Counted from the first letter of the stretch, positions 46,790-58,617 are shown. The stretch: 64,000 bases of DNA from Xenopus tropicalis (GCF_000004195.4 NC_030679.2:36507712-36571711), one strand, 5' to 3'. The notes: generated by a model not told the origin, from the sequence alone. Numbers and translations are program-made.

Positions 46790-47087
46790 AGGTTGCTATA
46801 CACAAAACAATTACGATCTTTCGTACCCTCCACTGACGTTCAAGGCTGAATCATCAGATATGGAGGTAGAAACAATAGGAATTCTATACCTATCTGACTA
46901 TTCAGCCCTAAACGCAGCTTTTGCTCAGGTGCCTTTAAAATCTTTTGTCCCACCAGATCTTCAAGACAACCGATATCCCAGGCTTTTGTGATATCGGTCG
47001 TCTTGACAATCCATACAGCCATACATGCACCAAATATTACCCAAAACCTCGTTTCATACAATATTATCGGTGCATGTATGGCCAGCT
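46790..47087. mobile_element. GGTTGCTATACAC ... GTATGGCCAGCT MITE
   Basis: The left end AGGTTGCTATACAC is a diverged form of AGGTGGCCATACAC. The right end GCATGTATGGCCAGCT runs to 47087, followed by TTA (47088-47090) that is shared with the next element. Confidence 0.6.
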
Positions 47088-47090
47088 TTA

Positions 47091-47432
47091 AGGTGGCCAT
47101 ACACGCACCGATATTATCGTACGAAACCTTGTTTCGTACGATAATCGGTGCGTGTATGGTATGTCAGCGAGCCGACCGATGTCGCAGGAAGCTACTGAAA
47201 TCGGTCGGCTCGTCGATCGGCCAGGTTAGAAAATTTTGATCGGGCGCCATAGAAGGCGCCTGACCAAAATTCTCCCTTCAGAGCTGAATCGGCAGAAGAA
47301 GGTAGAAATCCTATTGTTTCTACCTCCTTACCTGCCGATTCAGCCCTGAATGGTGTGTGGCGGATCTGACGATGTTTCGTGCGACCGATGGTCGTACGAA
47401 ACATCGTCAGATCGCCACGTGTATGGCCAGCT
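47091..47432. mobile_element. AGGTGGCCATACACGCACCG MITE
   Basis: 342 bp, TTA on both sides (47088-47090, 47433-47435). Contains internal palindromes (ATCGTACGAAACC/GTTTCGTACGAT and GATCGGGCGCC/GGCGCCTGACC). It abuts the 46790 copy. Confidence 0.75.
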
Positions 47433-48840
47433 TTAGACAGTGTTGAATTGGCAGATCGTATCCTACAAATCGGATGTAGTGTGCAAGTTAAAAAATAATG
47501 GGACAGATGCGACACAACACGCCTATCAAACAGGAAGCCTGCATGCTGCATCCGAAAATATAAAGTCTGATGGTGTCAGAAAGACTTTTTTCTCATCATC
47601 TGATTGTGTCTGATCCAAATTGCATTAATGCTGTGGGGATTTGTAGGCTCCCACAACATCTTGTGGTGTTGCTTAACAGATAAATTTGACCCACAAAATC
47701 TGATAAAAATCTCCTGTTTAGTTTAGCTTTAGAGTTCATGGTAATAATAGTTACCAAAAATGGTAAAAAAATTACCCTCATAAGAAGATCATAGGAGACC
47801 TGGAACAAAGGCAAAAAACACACTTTCTATTCACTTGTGATGTATCCATCTTTAAAAGCTGGAGTTTAGAACAGACTCATAAACTGTGTGTGGTGATCTT
47901 TATTACAGTTCACGCAGTTTTCCTCTGCTGATATGAACACGGCTGGTGGCAATCTAACTCTGAAACCTGGTCCGTGCAGTCATTTGTGACTATTATACCT
48001 TGCAGATCTGCACCAACAGCAGCCATCAGAATAGTAGTTTTATTCCTCAGCTGTGTATGATTTCAAGCAAATTCTGATTGGCAAATTACTTAAATTGTTA
48101 ATACAATAGCACATTTAGAATGATGAATAATAAACAACATTGTTGCTGCAGATTGTTGCACTGTGTACCTCTGTGCACTGCCTATGCTCAGCATTCTCTC
48201 TAATTCCTTGTAGGCATTGTGTAGGAATTTCATCTTTTCTTTATACTTTGTAACCATTGCATGTTGTGAGTGTTTATGTGCAAGCTTAGAGGGAACATTG
48301 TCTATATTGGTGAATCATATGTTTTATGTCTCCAAAGATTATTTTTTTTTTAAATTAGTTTAAAACTTTCGTATATTTAGGCCTTGCCCCTGATCTGTCA
48401 GGCCATAACCTATTCCTGTAAAAATACCTCTTACTTTTTGGAAGACTCACCTACTTCTACAGGTACAGTATAGTTACTGGCACTCATTTTATTTCTTATT
48501 TAGGTATTATTCTTTAAATCTGCCAGCCAGGGACTATATTACACATTTACTGGCAAAGTACTTGTACTATTTATTCTGCCTCTGGAGCGCCCATGTTCTT
48601 CCCCAATTTCACCTCCCACTCCCCCTCCTTCCCTCTTGCTACCTCTTTCACCCTGTCTCCTTGCCGATTCAGCCTCCGCTATGGCTGCCAACATCACGAT
48701 TCAAACCCCCTTTACATCATAGATCCACCCTTTCTTGGTCTCACCCCCACCTCTTCATAGGCCAGCAAAGGGCCAGCAAAAGATGGCCTTTGCGAATAAT
48801 TCTGTACATGGTTATGCATGTGTTGAGGCTCACATGACAA

Positions 48841-49077
48841 CAGGGCCGGAACTAGGGGTAGGCAGAAGAGACAGCTGCCTAGGGCGCAACAATTGGGGGG
48901 CACCAGGCAGCCTCTCCTGCCTACCCCTAGTCCGCTCACTTTAGTCATTGCCCCCACCCCATGTCCTTACGCGGTGGGGGCAATGATCCATCGAATCGCA
49001 ATGCGAATGAGGAAGGTGCAGGGTCGAAGTGGCCGACCGGGTTGCCTAGGGCGCCTGGTCGGCTTGGCCCGCCCCTA
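48841..49077. mobile_element. hAT-like element, CAGGGCCGG ends, CATGACAA duplication
   Basis: CAGGGCCGGAACTAGGGG start, CCCGCCCCTA end, perfect 8-bp CATGACAA on both sides (48833-48840, 49078-49085). Two internal hairpins: TAGGGGTAGGCAG/CTGCCTACCCCTA and CATTGCCCCCACC/GGTGGGGGCAATG. 237 bp, GC-rich, non-coding. Confidence 0.8.
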
Positions 49078-49283
49078 CATGACAAGTTTTACATGAATTC
49101 TACATGAATTACTAAGATAGATATCTAACAAGATTTTTTTTAAGCCTTTTTTCAAAAAATGGCCATACATGCCAAAATATTTTTATGGCAAATATTAACC
49201 AAACTGAAAATATAATTTGCCAATGGATGATGTTGGTGAGTTCATGGTACACTGAAAGATAAGGAAATTAGTATGAGCTACAG

Positions 49284-49525
49284 CCTTGATCCCCAACCAG
49301 TGGTCCGGACACAATTTTTGAATTCCTGGCTTGGAGGCTTTAGTTGCATAAAAACCAGATGTACTGCTATACAGAACCTCCTGTAGGCTGCCAGTCCATG
49401 GGGTTACCAAATAGCCAATCATAGCCCTTAATTGCCCCCAGGAACATGTTTCATGCTTGTGTTGAGCTCCAACTCTTTTTACATTTGAATGTGGCTCACA
49501 GGTAAAAAACAGATGGGGATCCCTG
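49284..49525. mobile_element. hAT-like element, second copy of the GATCCCCAACC family
   Basis: CCTTGATCCCCAACCAGTGG start and GATGGGGATCCCTG end, perfect 8-bp duplication AGCTACAG (49276-49283, 49526-49533). Shares the interior GTTGCATAAAAACCAG, GCCAATCATAGCCC and TTTCATGCTTGTGTTG with the 29-kb copy; the first part is deleted. Confidence 0.8.
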
Positions 49526-49533
49526 AGCTACAG

Positions 49534-50505
49534 CCTCTTTGCAGGTCCTATTGCTCTGGGCAGCCATGCTCAGTTCTACTTTAATTTGCCCCAAGCCCTG
49601 CCCATTTTCCAGCTGACAACCCATGACTTGGGACTTTTTCCTAAAAAACAGGAACATTGTGAGGTTCGTAGTGATGTGCAAAACTTACCTTGCCTCTAGG
49701 CAGAAATAGTTTGAAAAACAGCTATGGTCATGATGTCTGCTTGGTACCAGGGAGCTCAGAATTCATGAGACTATCTTTTATTTTTTCCCACCAAAATGAC
49801 ATTGTTCAGTGAAAGTATTAAACTATTTTTCTTATTAATGTTGTATGATCCAAGAGTGATTATTTGTATCTTTTATGTATGAATAATAGCTGCAGTATTT
49901 GCATGCCTTGGGTTTGGTATTTGCCACAGATAAGAAACACACTGAAAGCCACTAGGAAACACAAATCAGTTACTCACCACATGTGGCACGGTTTTTGTAT
50001 CTGAAGATACAATATATAGCAAATATAGCAATAGTGAGTGACATGTAAATGAAAAAACACAGAGATGATCCTTGTTTTCAGAGTAAGCGGTTACCCAGAT
50101 TCCCTGCTGCATTTAAGGGGAGGATAAATGGAAAATAAACTTACTTCTAAAATCTGGGATATTGTATTTTCAGACACCAAAGGAAGTACATTTAGCAATT
50201 GACCAGGGGGCTGCAGCTGATGTCTGACCTCCAACGAAACCTTTCCATGTAAAAAAACCAAGTGTTTCCTCAACTCCAGAGAAAGTAAAGAGACAGAAAC
50301 CTGTAGGGAAAATGCTCTTTTTTCATAGTTCCAGTGTGTGGGCTGCAAATCTGTCTGTTGGCATTTCCGGATGACAACAGGAGATTTCTGCAAACAAAAC
50401 CAGACGCATGGCACTTTGTATCCCAATGCATCTCTTAGAAGCCATAGAGTGGTTGCCCAGCACATTTCTAGCACGTGAAATGCATTGTTAGTCACTCCCC
50501 ATCAC
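49534..50505. other. non-coding with a 134-codon minus ORF
   Basis: The minus-strand ORF at 50091-50495 has no domain motif; its text (GGGGGCTGCAGCTGATGTC, CCTTTCCATGTAAAAAAACC) looks like a dispersed frog repeat rather than a gene. Confidence 0.3.
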
Positions 50506-50508
50506 TTA

Positions 50509-51037
50509 GGGGCTGATTTACTAACCCACGAATCCGACCCGAATTGGAAAAGTTCCGACTTGAAAACGAACATTTTGCGACTTTTTCGTATTTGTTGCGA
50601 TTTTTTCGGCTTCTTTATGAATTTTTCGTTACCAATACGATTTTTGCGTAAAAACGCGAGTTTTTCGTAGCCATTACGAAAGTTGCATAAAAAGTTGCGC
50701 ATTTTTTGTAGCGTTAAAACTTACGCGAAAAGTTGCGCATTTTTCGTAGCGTTAAAACTTAAAAGGTGCAAAGTTTCGCGTAAGTTTTAACGCTACGAAA
50801 AAAGCGCAACTTTTTGCGCAAGTTTTAACGCTACGAAAAATCGCCAGATTTTACGCAACTTTCGTAATGGCTACGAAAAACTCGCGTTTTTACGCAAAAA
50901 TCGTATTGGTAACGAAAAATTCGTAAAGAAGCCGAAAAAATCGCAAAAAATACGAAAAAATCGCAAAATACCGATCATTACGAAAAAAATGCAATCGGAC
51001 TCATTTCAACCCATTCGTGGGTAAGTAAATCAGCCCA
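50509..51037. mobile_element. 529-bp hairpin MITE, GGGGCTGATTTACTAA ends
   Basis: Second copy of the 7426 family, of almost the same length. TTA on both sides (50506-50508, 51038-51040). Arms run from GGGGCTGATTTACTAACCC to GGGTAAGTAAATCAGCCC(A) and are highly complementary. No coding capacity. Confidence 0.85.
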
Positions 51038-51279
51038 TTAGTCTTTATATGAATAGTAGACAAGTTTTTACCCAATATTGCTTGGAATAAAATGCTTCTG
51101 TAAAGATCTTCTATATTCAAAGTTCTGGTTAATATTAATAAATGCCCCCAGTGTGTTCCTGTGGAATTGGATGAAGCAGCACAGTAGAACCACTGCCCCA
51201 TATTTCACTGCTGCTGATCAGTGACCTGACTGGGTTACTTGGCTTGCAAGTCAGCCCAGTCATAGTCTAAAGCTTCCAC

Positions 51280-51388
51280 TCGACATCTGCCTGATTTTTG
51301 GTAGGCCTGTTGGAGGGCCCCATACATGGGCCAACAAGCTGTTGGGGCTCTCCATTGGCACCTTTTATAGCCCTATGTATGGCCACCT
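51280..51388. mobile_element. right-end fragment of GGTGGCCATACAC family
   Basis: CATCTGCCTGATTTTTGGTAGG, then GTTGGAGGGCCCCATACATG and CCCTATGTATGGCCACCT followed by TAA. The left part is missing. Confidence 0.6.
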
Positions 51389-53729
51389 TAACTCAGAGAC
51401 TGGCCAAGCAGTATTGGTGCCCAAGGCAAATACTACTTAAACTGATACACTGCCTGCTAGTCGGTGAAAACACCCAACCCCCCCCCACCAGCACTACCCC
51501 CCCCCCCAAAGTCCTGTCTAATCACCCTCACTTTCAGCCCTGGTTTAACTATGGACATTATCATGATAGCAGTACTGCAAGCCAATAATGATAGAAACCA
51601 AGGCAGGGGAGAAATGTCTGCATATTCCCGCTTGTTCTCATCTAATTTCTCTTGTGCGCTTATTCTGTTTTTCAGCAATTTCCCGTGCATATACATTAGG
51701 AGCATTAGTATTGGTCATTTTGACAGAGGAAAGCTGGAGGCCAGGATGGAATTTACAAGACAAACAGCACAAAACAAAAAATGTGGGTTGTGTATACCTT
51801 TGATACACTTATTTATATATGTGTAGGAATGCAGGATGAGTTCTCTCTTCCTCTCCTTTTGTTGCAGATATGCATGAATTTGCATATACTTGAAATGTTT
51901 ATAAGTCTCTCGTTTCCCTTGTAGCCCGAACAGGCTCTTGCTTCCTGGCCCAGTTTGTCTAAAAGCTGCATTTAAGTGTATTTATTTAATCTGAGCATTA
52001 AATATGAGCAACCATCTCTGCAATAATGATCAAAGGGTGGAAAGGAAAACTAGAGCTCACCACAGTGTGCCAGTGGGAATTTCACTGCTCTATTTTGTAA
52101 GTTGCAAAAGTTTTTTAGGAGCGTATTTATCAAGGAGTGAATGTGCAAGTTCATACTCCCCTCTGGCGGAGTGTGATGAGCTCTCTTTTTTTATTTTCAC
52201 AATTAGATAGGGATGATTGTTCATGTTTAACCCTCATATTCAGTATTCCTCTGTTTGCCCTGTAGTGGCAAATATATATATACTGTATAGTATATACATT
52301 ATATAGTATGTATTTGTGTGTTAAGAAATACAAACTGAACTAGTAACAATGATTAGGTGCTCTGGGAGTAATTATTCATGACCGCGGAATGTCAGGTTCC
52401 TCTATGGATGTCACCAGATCCCCCATTCTGTTGCACAAGTGCTATATTTCATTGAGTCCTCATTGCCCTACGGCTAAAAGTCATAGAAAGGCAGCATGAC
52501 ATACAACAGATTCAGGGTTGTCCGGTTTCAGAGCTGAGTTTCTGGTAGGAATAAAAGTTTACCTGAGGTCGTTCAGACATTTTTTTTAAAGACTGGAAAA
52601 TGCTCCATCTGTCCTGCTATGCTGAGCTGCGGGGATCAACAGTCAACATATGTCAGTTTTATTTGTCAACTATGTGTATATTTTATATACTGTTTATACA
52701 TGTGAATTTGTTGTTTGTAAATGTGAACTCACATGTGTGGAAACCAGGCTGCTGAAACTAAGGAAATAAAAACAGAGTCAGAGTCAGACTGGGCCAGTGG
52801 AACACTGGGAAAAAAGCCGGCCCTGCTGACCCAGACCGCTCCCTAACAGCAACTTAGGCTCTTCACCCTCACCTCTTAAGAACACAACGCAAATCAAAGA
52901 ACACAATACAGCATTCCCACAGGGGGGAGGAGGCATGCCTGCGGGTTGAGGAGTTTGCGACTGGGGTGGGTGGCCCCTTAGGTGGCAGCCATGGAGGGCC
53001 CAAGACACCCCTGTCTGACACTGTCGTAACCCCTTTGATACCACAATGTACCTCTGTCTCCAAGGCATATATCCAGGCATGGTATCACATAAACTTCCAA
53101 ACACATGTCAACTTGCTCTCCATAAAAATATCCCTTCAGTCAGTTACTCTGCAAACTCTTCACTAATTCCATTACCATGGAACTCTGTCCCACCCATCAA
53201 CTCTAGTGGTCCAGTACTCAACTCTAGTGCTCCTCAGTGATACACATCCTCTCTTCCCCGGATAGGTATTTTCTTCTAATGGATTCTGGACAGAAGCCTA
53301 ATACTCTTTCTCACTAGCTGTTCCTATACTGATGCTGGACTCCCTGGCTAACAGGGTGCCAATTGGAACCTGTTTCACCATTTCCTCATTGTGTTGGAGG
53401 CTATTCTATCTAACCTGACTGCTTAGTCAAAGGGTAAAGATCTATGGCATTTTTATAGATACCACAAGTTGCACAGATCAATGCAATAGGGTATAACAAT
53501 AAAAAAAGTCAAAGGTTGCACAAGGTCTAGTAACCCATAGCAATTGGTAAGCATTTAGTGGTCATTAGTTTGAACAGAAGTGCCTAAAACCTTAATACAC
53601 AATAGATATGTGCACACTAATCAAAGGACATTTTTTGCTGATTTAGGAAGGCTATATTAATGTGTGCTAGTGTATAGAAATGTGTTCTACTATATATTTT
53701 GAATGTCTTTTCGTCATTCTGCCCATTGG
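51389..53729. other. non-coding flank
   Basis: C-rich stretch (51478-51510), the degraded element at 52785, and short (TA)n at 52270. Nothing else recognised. Confidence 0.35.
52785..53020. mobile_element. degraded CAGACTGGGCCAGTGG element
   Basis: CAGACTGGGCCAGTGGAACACTGGGAAAAA is a damaged copy of the CAGTCGGACTGGGCC...GGGAAAAA start seen at 60386. Right boundary uncertain (TGTCTGAC near 53016). Confidence 0.4.
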
Positions 53730-54020
53730 AAAAGCACAGTTGCAGCTGCAGTCACTATGCTAGATTCCCTAACTGGCATAAATCTGCCATCTGAGAAAGT
53801 TTGTGAGCCAATTGGGAATGATGCTTTCTGTGTTTTGCCTCATGTAACCCCTGTAAATATTATTCTTGAAAGTCTTACGGTGATTTTATTCAGCAGTTAC
53901 ATTGGCCAGATGGTTCTCTTTCTGAGACTAAACACACGATGAATATATTCCACTGTCATACAATTGCCCTCTGTCCAATGATTTCACTAGGGAGGTTCTG
54001 ACTACTGTTTTTGGAATTTT
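53730..54020 (+). repeat. dispersed repeat, copy 2 of the diverged pair
   Basis: Collinear with 13780-14100 through AACCCCTGTAAATATTATTC and CTGACTACTGTTTT. Same orientation, same length. Confidence 0.5.
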
Positions 54021-54183
54021 GAAAAGACATATACACTGTGTCCTTCTTCCGATGCATGGAAATGATAGAGGAAACACAGCTGTAGAAAAGTAGCGGCAAT
54101 ACCAACTTGCTGTCACATTCAAAACATGAACTTGGTTTCTTGATTTTTTTTCTTTTCCAGTTTAATGTGTTATTTGGGAAAAT

Positions 54184-54548
54184 AATAGGCATAGGATCTA
54201 TTATACAAGGCATCCATTATCCAAAAAAATCCGAAATATGCTACTGGTATGGGATCAGTTATCCAGAAACCCTTTACCCAGAAAGTTTCTCCCAGACTGC
54301 GTCTTAATCAAATAATTTACAATACATAATTAAAAATAAATTTCCTTTTTTCTGTAATAATAAAACCATACTTTCTACTTGATCCCAAGTGAGATAAAAT
54401 TAATCCTTATTGCGTTTATTATATGTTTAAATATATGTTTGAATTATTTTCTAGTACACTTAAGGCATAGTGATCCATATTATAGAAATATGCTTTACCC
54501 GGAAAACACCAGGTACCAAGCATTCTGGATAACAGTTCCCTAATATCT
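54184..54548. mobile_element. TACAGGTATGGGA MITE with a duplicated start
   Basis: A first start-like stretch (54184-54240, GGCATAGGATCTATTATACA) precedes a second (54246, GGTATGGGATCAGTTATCC). Interior GATCCCAAGTGAGATAAAAT; end CTGGATAACAGTTCCCTAAT. Confidence 0.5.
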
Positions 54549-54834
54549 GAAATATATAGACGTATGTTTAATTCTGTGTAATTTACCATGTCGACATAAC
54601 AATATATTTTTAGTAGTATTATTTTGTTTGACTAATAATAATAATAATACCACCAACCAGGGATTAAAAGTTAGTTCTAGCACCGAGATATAATTAATTG
54701 TATTGAAAAATATTGTATTGAAAACATCTTCCCATAAATAGGGCAACCTGTGTAGGAAACATGTTTAGTTCATCTGTAGGTTCCACGCAGAACCAGAAGA
54801 TAGAAAGCATTTATGAGGTTTTAAAGACATACAA

Positions 54835-55140
54835 ACCTGAGTTTATGAACAAAACGAGTACTATTAGGTAGACCAACGGGCAGGTAACAAAAGACTACTT
54901 TTATTATTGGAGAGGCAAAGATGGGTGCACGGTATTTCAGTTTTTCCCTTTTCCTGATGTGCCAAACAGTATCACGCCAATGAACAGAACAAGTACTACT
55001 GGGCAAACCATGGAACAGGTGACAGAAAGCCTGTATTTACTGGCACTATGTTTAGCTGATGAGAAAGGGTGAAACCCCAAAAGTTTTACTTTTGCTTATG
55101 TACTAATAAAAGTAGTCTTTTATCTGCTTGGTGGTGATAG
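54835..55140 (+). mobile_element. retro-type repeat with tandem units and possible hammerhead remnant
   Basis: Two similar direct units: TGAACAAAACGAGTACTATT (about 54847) and TGAACAGAACAAGTACTACT (about 54981). They are followed on the plus strand by CTGATGA (55056-55062), a GGGT-GAA-ACCC hairpin (55067-55077), CAAAAG, then AATAAA at 55105-55110. The order core box, hairpin, A-rich box, AATAAA matches the copies at 61.2 and 12.0 kb, but the GAAA box is lost. Confidence 0.3.
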
Positions 55141-56869
55141 AAAGTTGTTATTTAGTTCATAGGCGTAATGCAGTGAGCCCAGACCCTACCTATAAGTGAA
55201 ATAGAGAAGTATAAGCATTGATACGAGTGCTGGCTCTGATTGTGTATATGGAAACCCTGAGCTCCCAAGCATCCCATATAATAGAAACCCAAATAGTATA
55301 AAATCTCATTGTTTTTAAATTTTTTCCTGCTTCCATATATTTTACTCTGTCCATCTAACTCTCTATTCCCGCATATATGCCAACAGTCATATCTGTAGGG
55401 AAATTTCTAAACAATCACTTAACCAAGAAAAAGTAACAAGATTTGAATTCAAATTTTCTAAATATTTAACTGTGACAGGCTTCATTCATGGGATAAAAGA
55501 GATTGCAGACAGCAAGTAATGAGGTGGGAATTTCAGGCTACTATAAATGTTAAAAGGAACTAATTTGTTATCTGTGTTGATGTTTTAGCAAATTTATTGC
55601 AACAAAAATAACAGATTTAACGCCTGTGTGTAAGTTTCTCCCACATGGGTGCCCCCATTAAACATGTTAAAACGTGGGCATGAACATGGATGCAGAACAT
55701 AAATAACCTGGAGCAGCAACAGTTGCAAATCCAAGCAGGTCTGACTTGGCTCCTATATTATGGCAGTGTACCTTCACTATGACAGTTACCTTAACCCTGT
55801 AAAAGACAATCAGTCTGCAGAGTTATGTCTCTGTTTTTCTGCTTAAAGGGAAATTATCCTTTACCCTTTGACAAGAGATCATTCAGTTGGGCTTATGTAA
55901 AAAAGATGCATAAAGACAATCCAGAAATAAATATAAGTGTATCCTTCTTTTACACAGATATATTTGGTTCTACAGATTAATAGTCTTCCAGTAGTCACAG
56001 GGACAATTTCCTCCCCTTGGAGCATGAGCACATAAAGCAGATTCTCTACTTTGCTCCATCTGTGTATAAAAGCCCTATTGACAGGGACAGCATTGGCCTA
56101 CGTGGAGCTACACTGAGCGGATATCAGCAATGGTTTTGTATTTTCGCACCAAAAGGGTCGCTCCACACAAACAAGTGGCGGGAAGCCTGTCAATGGGGCT
56201 ATAAGAAGGTGCTTATGACAGCAGATCCCCATTGTGTGGCCATGGCCTTAGGCTCACTGTGTAATGAAACCCCTCCCTCACCTTGTTTCATTGTGAAATC
56301 AAGGATTCTAGATGGTACTTGAAGTCCCACTACTTCCCTATAGTGGGTAGTGCAAAAACCAAATGATGATTGTGGTTAATACATAGGTTGTACAGGAAAG
56401 CAACCTGGGGTGGGGGAAATACTGGGGGCACCACTGAGAGATGCAAAGAGCTAATTTGAGGGCTGCAAAGGGGACGGGGCTTGTGAGGTGAGCAGGGCTT
56501 GGTTGGGGAAATGGCAGGAAGTTTTTTTTAGTTATGCTTAATTATTTAATTAGGCCCTTTCCTGCTTAGTTGTCACGACCTAACATCCGGTGGCTCAGTC
56601 AATTCGTAGGCTAATAACTGGAGGCTGTATACAAGCTGCACTCCCACTTGCCCTCTGTGCTACATGTTTTTGGTGTGAGAAACAGCACCCACCCCCTGTT
56701 ATGCCCAAGGCACACACCTACGCCTACTTCAGGCTATGCTACTCATGTAGTTCTTGTTTGGTAAATTCTCTGTCTGTTTACCCATTGATACATAGCCGTT
56801 ACTGATTTAGAAAACATTGCAAACTAAGCTTCAACAGGTGAACTGATGATATACCAAAATATTTTCTAT
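55141..56869. other. non-coding flank
   Basis: The plus-strand ORF at 56017-56322 (101 codons) shows no family motif and resembles repeat-derived sequence. No regulatory motif noted. Confidence 0.3.
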
Positions 56870-56877
56870 GTTCCATT

Positions 56878-57260
56878 CAGTGGCGTAACTATAGAGCTGC
56901 GTGGGGTGCTAGGGTCAGGGCACCCAGATGTGGGTCTGCTTTCTCTATAGCTGTAGTGAATCATTCCTCCCTGGCCGCTCTCCTGCCTAAAAGTGAGCAG
57001 TGGGGAGCAGGGGACGCGGGTGGGTGTGGAGAAGGGGACGCGGGTGGGTGTGGAGAAGGGGACGCGGGTAAGCGTGGAGAAGGGAACTAGGGTGGGGAGA
57101 AGGGGACACGGGAGGGTGGGGAGAAGGGGACACGGGAGGGTGGGGAGAAGGGGACACGGGAGGGTGGGGTGCATGGAAGTGGCAGGAGTTGCAGTGAGAA
57201 CACAGGCCCAAATAAAGATTTTTTTGCAGGGGGGGCTAGTGCCCTAGAGTTACCCCGCTG
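56878..57260. mobile_element. hAT-like element, CAGTGGCGTAACTA ends, with minisatellite
   Basis: CAGTGGCGTAACTATAGAG start and GAGTTACCCCGCTG end, perfect 8-bp duplication GTTCCATT (56870-56877, 57261-57268). The middle is a 24-bp minisatellite (57010-57174). Confidence 0.85.
57010..57174. repeat. 24-bp G-rich minisatellite, about seven units
   Basis: Units GGGGACGCGGGTGGGTGTGG + AGAA, drifting to GGGGACACGGGAGGGTGGGG + AGAA on the right; one unit is shortened. Strong purine bias on the plus strand. Translated repeats (GTRVGVEK) in chance ORFs come from this array. Confidence 0.9.
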
Positions 57261-57733
57261 GTTCCATTACAATAATAATAAAACATTTCCTACTGCCCAA
57301 AGTGGAGGCTTCTATGCAAAATAGAGCCATACCAGTTAAAAGTACTAAACCTATGAAGAGGAAATTGTTTAACAGCAGTTACAAAAGACAGTCTTATTGT
57401 TCTGTACAGCTTGTATTTCCCAGAACTAATTATTTCATATCATCATAATCTTTTGTCACTGGGGAAGCTTAGTAAGATTCCATCTATGGAACAGGAACAA
57501 GGAAATTCCATGTGTTACAGCACATACTGTAGCAAGTAACAGTAATCATGGTAACCAATGACAAGCAATGGCCCATATCTCAATAATTATTGGCTTAGCA
57601 AAAATCCCTAAATTCTTAGAAAAAGACATTTAGGGTCAGATTTAGATACCCATAATGTTGCACTGTTTCCTGCTTTCTTGCATTTTGATGCATTATCAAG
57701 TCAAGTAAAATAGAAGATAACAAATTCTCATTA

Positions 57734-58070
57734 GGGCTCTGGCACACGGGGAGATTAGTCGCCCGCGGCAAAACTCCCTGTTCGCGGGCAACTAATCTCC
57801 CCGAGTTGCCTTCCCCTGCCATCCCATCAGCGGACGTATAAGTCGCCGGCGGGATAGCAGACGCGGCGGCGCGATTTCGCGCAAATCGCAGAAAAAGACT
57901 TGCGAGTCTTTTTCGGCGATTTCCCGAAATCGCCCCGCCGCGTCTGCCATCCCACCGGCGACTTACATTGTCGCCGATGGGATGACAGGGGAAGGCAACT
58001 CGGGGAGATTAGTCGCCCGCGAACAGGGAGTTTTGCCGCGGGCGACTGATCTCCCCGTGTGCCAGAGCCC
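57734..58070. mobile_element. GGGCTCTGGCACACGG hairpin MITE, longest copy
   Basis: 337 bp, TTA on both sides (57731-57733, 58071-58073). The arms run through CCATCCCAC(C/A)GGCG and GACGCGGCGGCGCGATTTC to a centre GAAAAAGACTTGCGAGTC. Arm identity is high. It abuts a TACAGATATGGGATC element at 58078. Confidence 0.85.
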
Positions 58071-58077
58071 TTACTTG

Positions 58078-58395
58078 TACAGATATGGGATCACTTCATC
58101 TGCAACCCAATATCCAGAAATATACAGATATTACAGAAAGTTCATCCATCTCCCATATAGTTAATTATAAGCAAATATTTCTAACATTTTTTTTTTTCCA
58201 CTGTAATAATTAAACAATACCTTGTACTTGATCCCAACTAAGATAAAATTAATCCTTGTTGGAGGCAAAACAATTTTATTGGGTTTAAATTATTTTTTAG
58301 TAGAGTTACAGAATGGAGATCCAAATTATGGAAAGATGCCTTATCCGGAAAACCCCAGGCCCTGAACTTTCTGGATAACAGGTTCTATACCTGTA
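58078..58395. mobile_element. TACAGATATGGGATC MITE, complete copy
   Basis: TACAGATATGGGATCACTTC start, TTGATCCCAACTAAGATAAA, AAATTATGGAAAGATGCC, end GGATAACAGGTTCTATACCTGTA. Followed at 58430-58552 by another right-end fragment (TCATACCTGTAT). Confidence 0.65.
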
Positions 58396-58617
58396 CTTGA
58401 TGGTTAATAAGATGCATAAATCCATATTGGTGGAAAAAAGATCCTGTTGGGCTTATTTCATGATTACATGTTTTTAGTAAAGTTAGGTTATGGTGAAATT
58501 ATAGAAATCCACAGGTTCCAAGCATTTGGTATAATAGATATCATACCTGTATAGTATTTCTAGTCAGGTAGACAAAGTGGAGAATAGCATGCTAATATAG
58601 TCAATATTACCATCCAC

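Noticed and set aside
56993..57247. Repetitive GTRVGVEK protein on the plus strand and PSPHPP protein on the minus strand
   Set aside because: Direct translation of the 24-bp minisatellite inside a hAT-like element.
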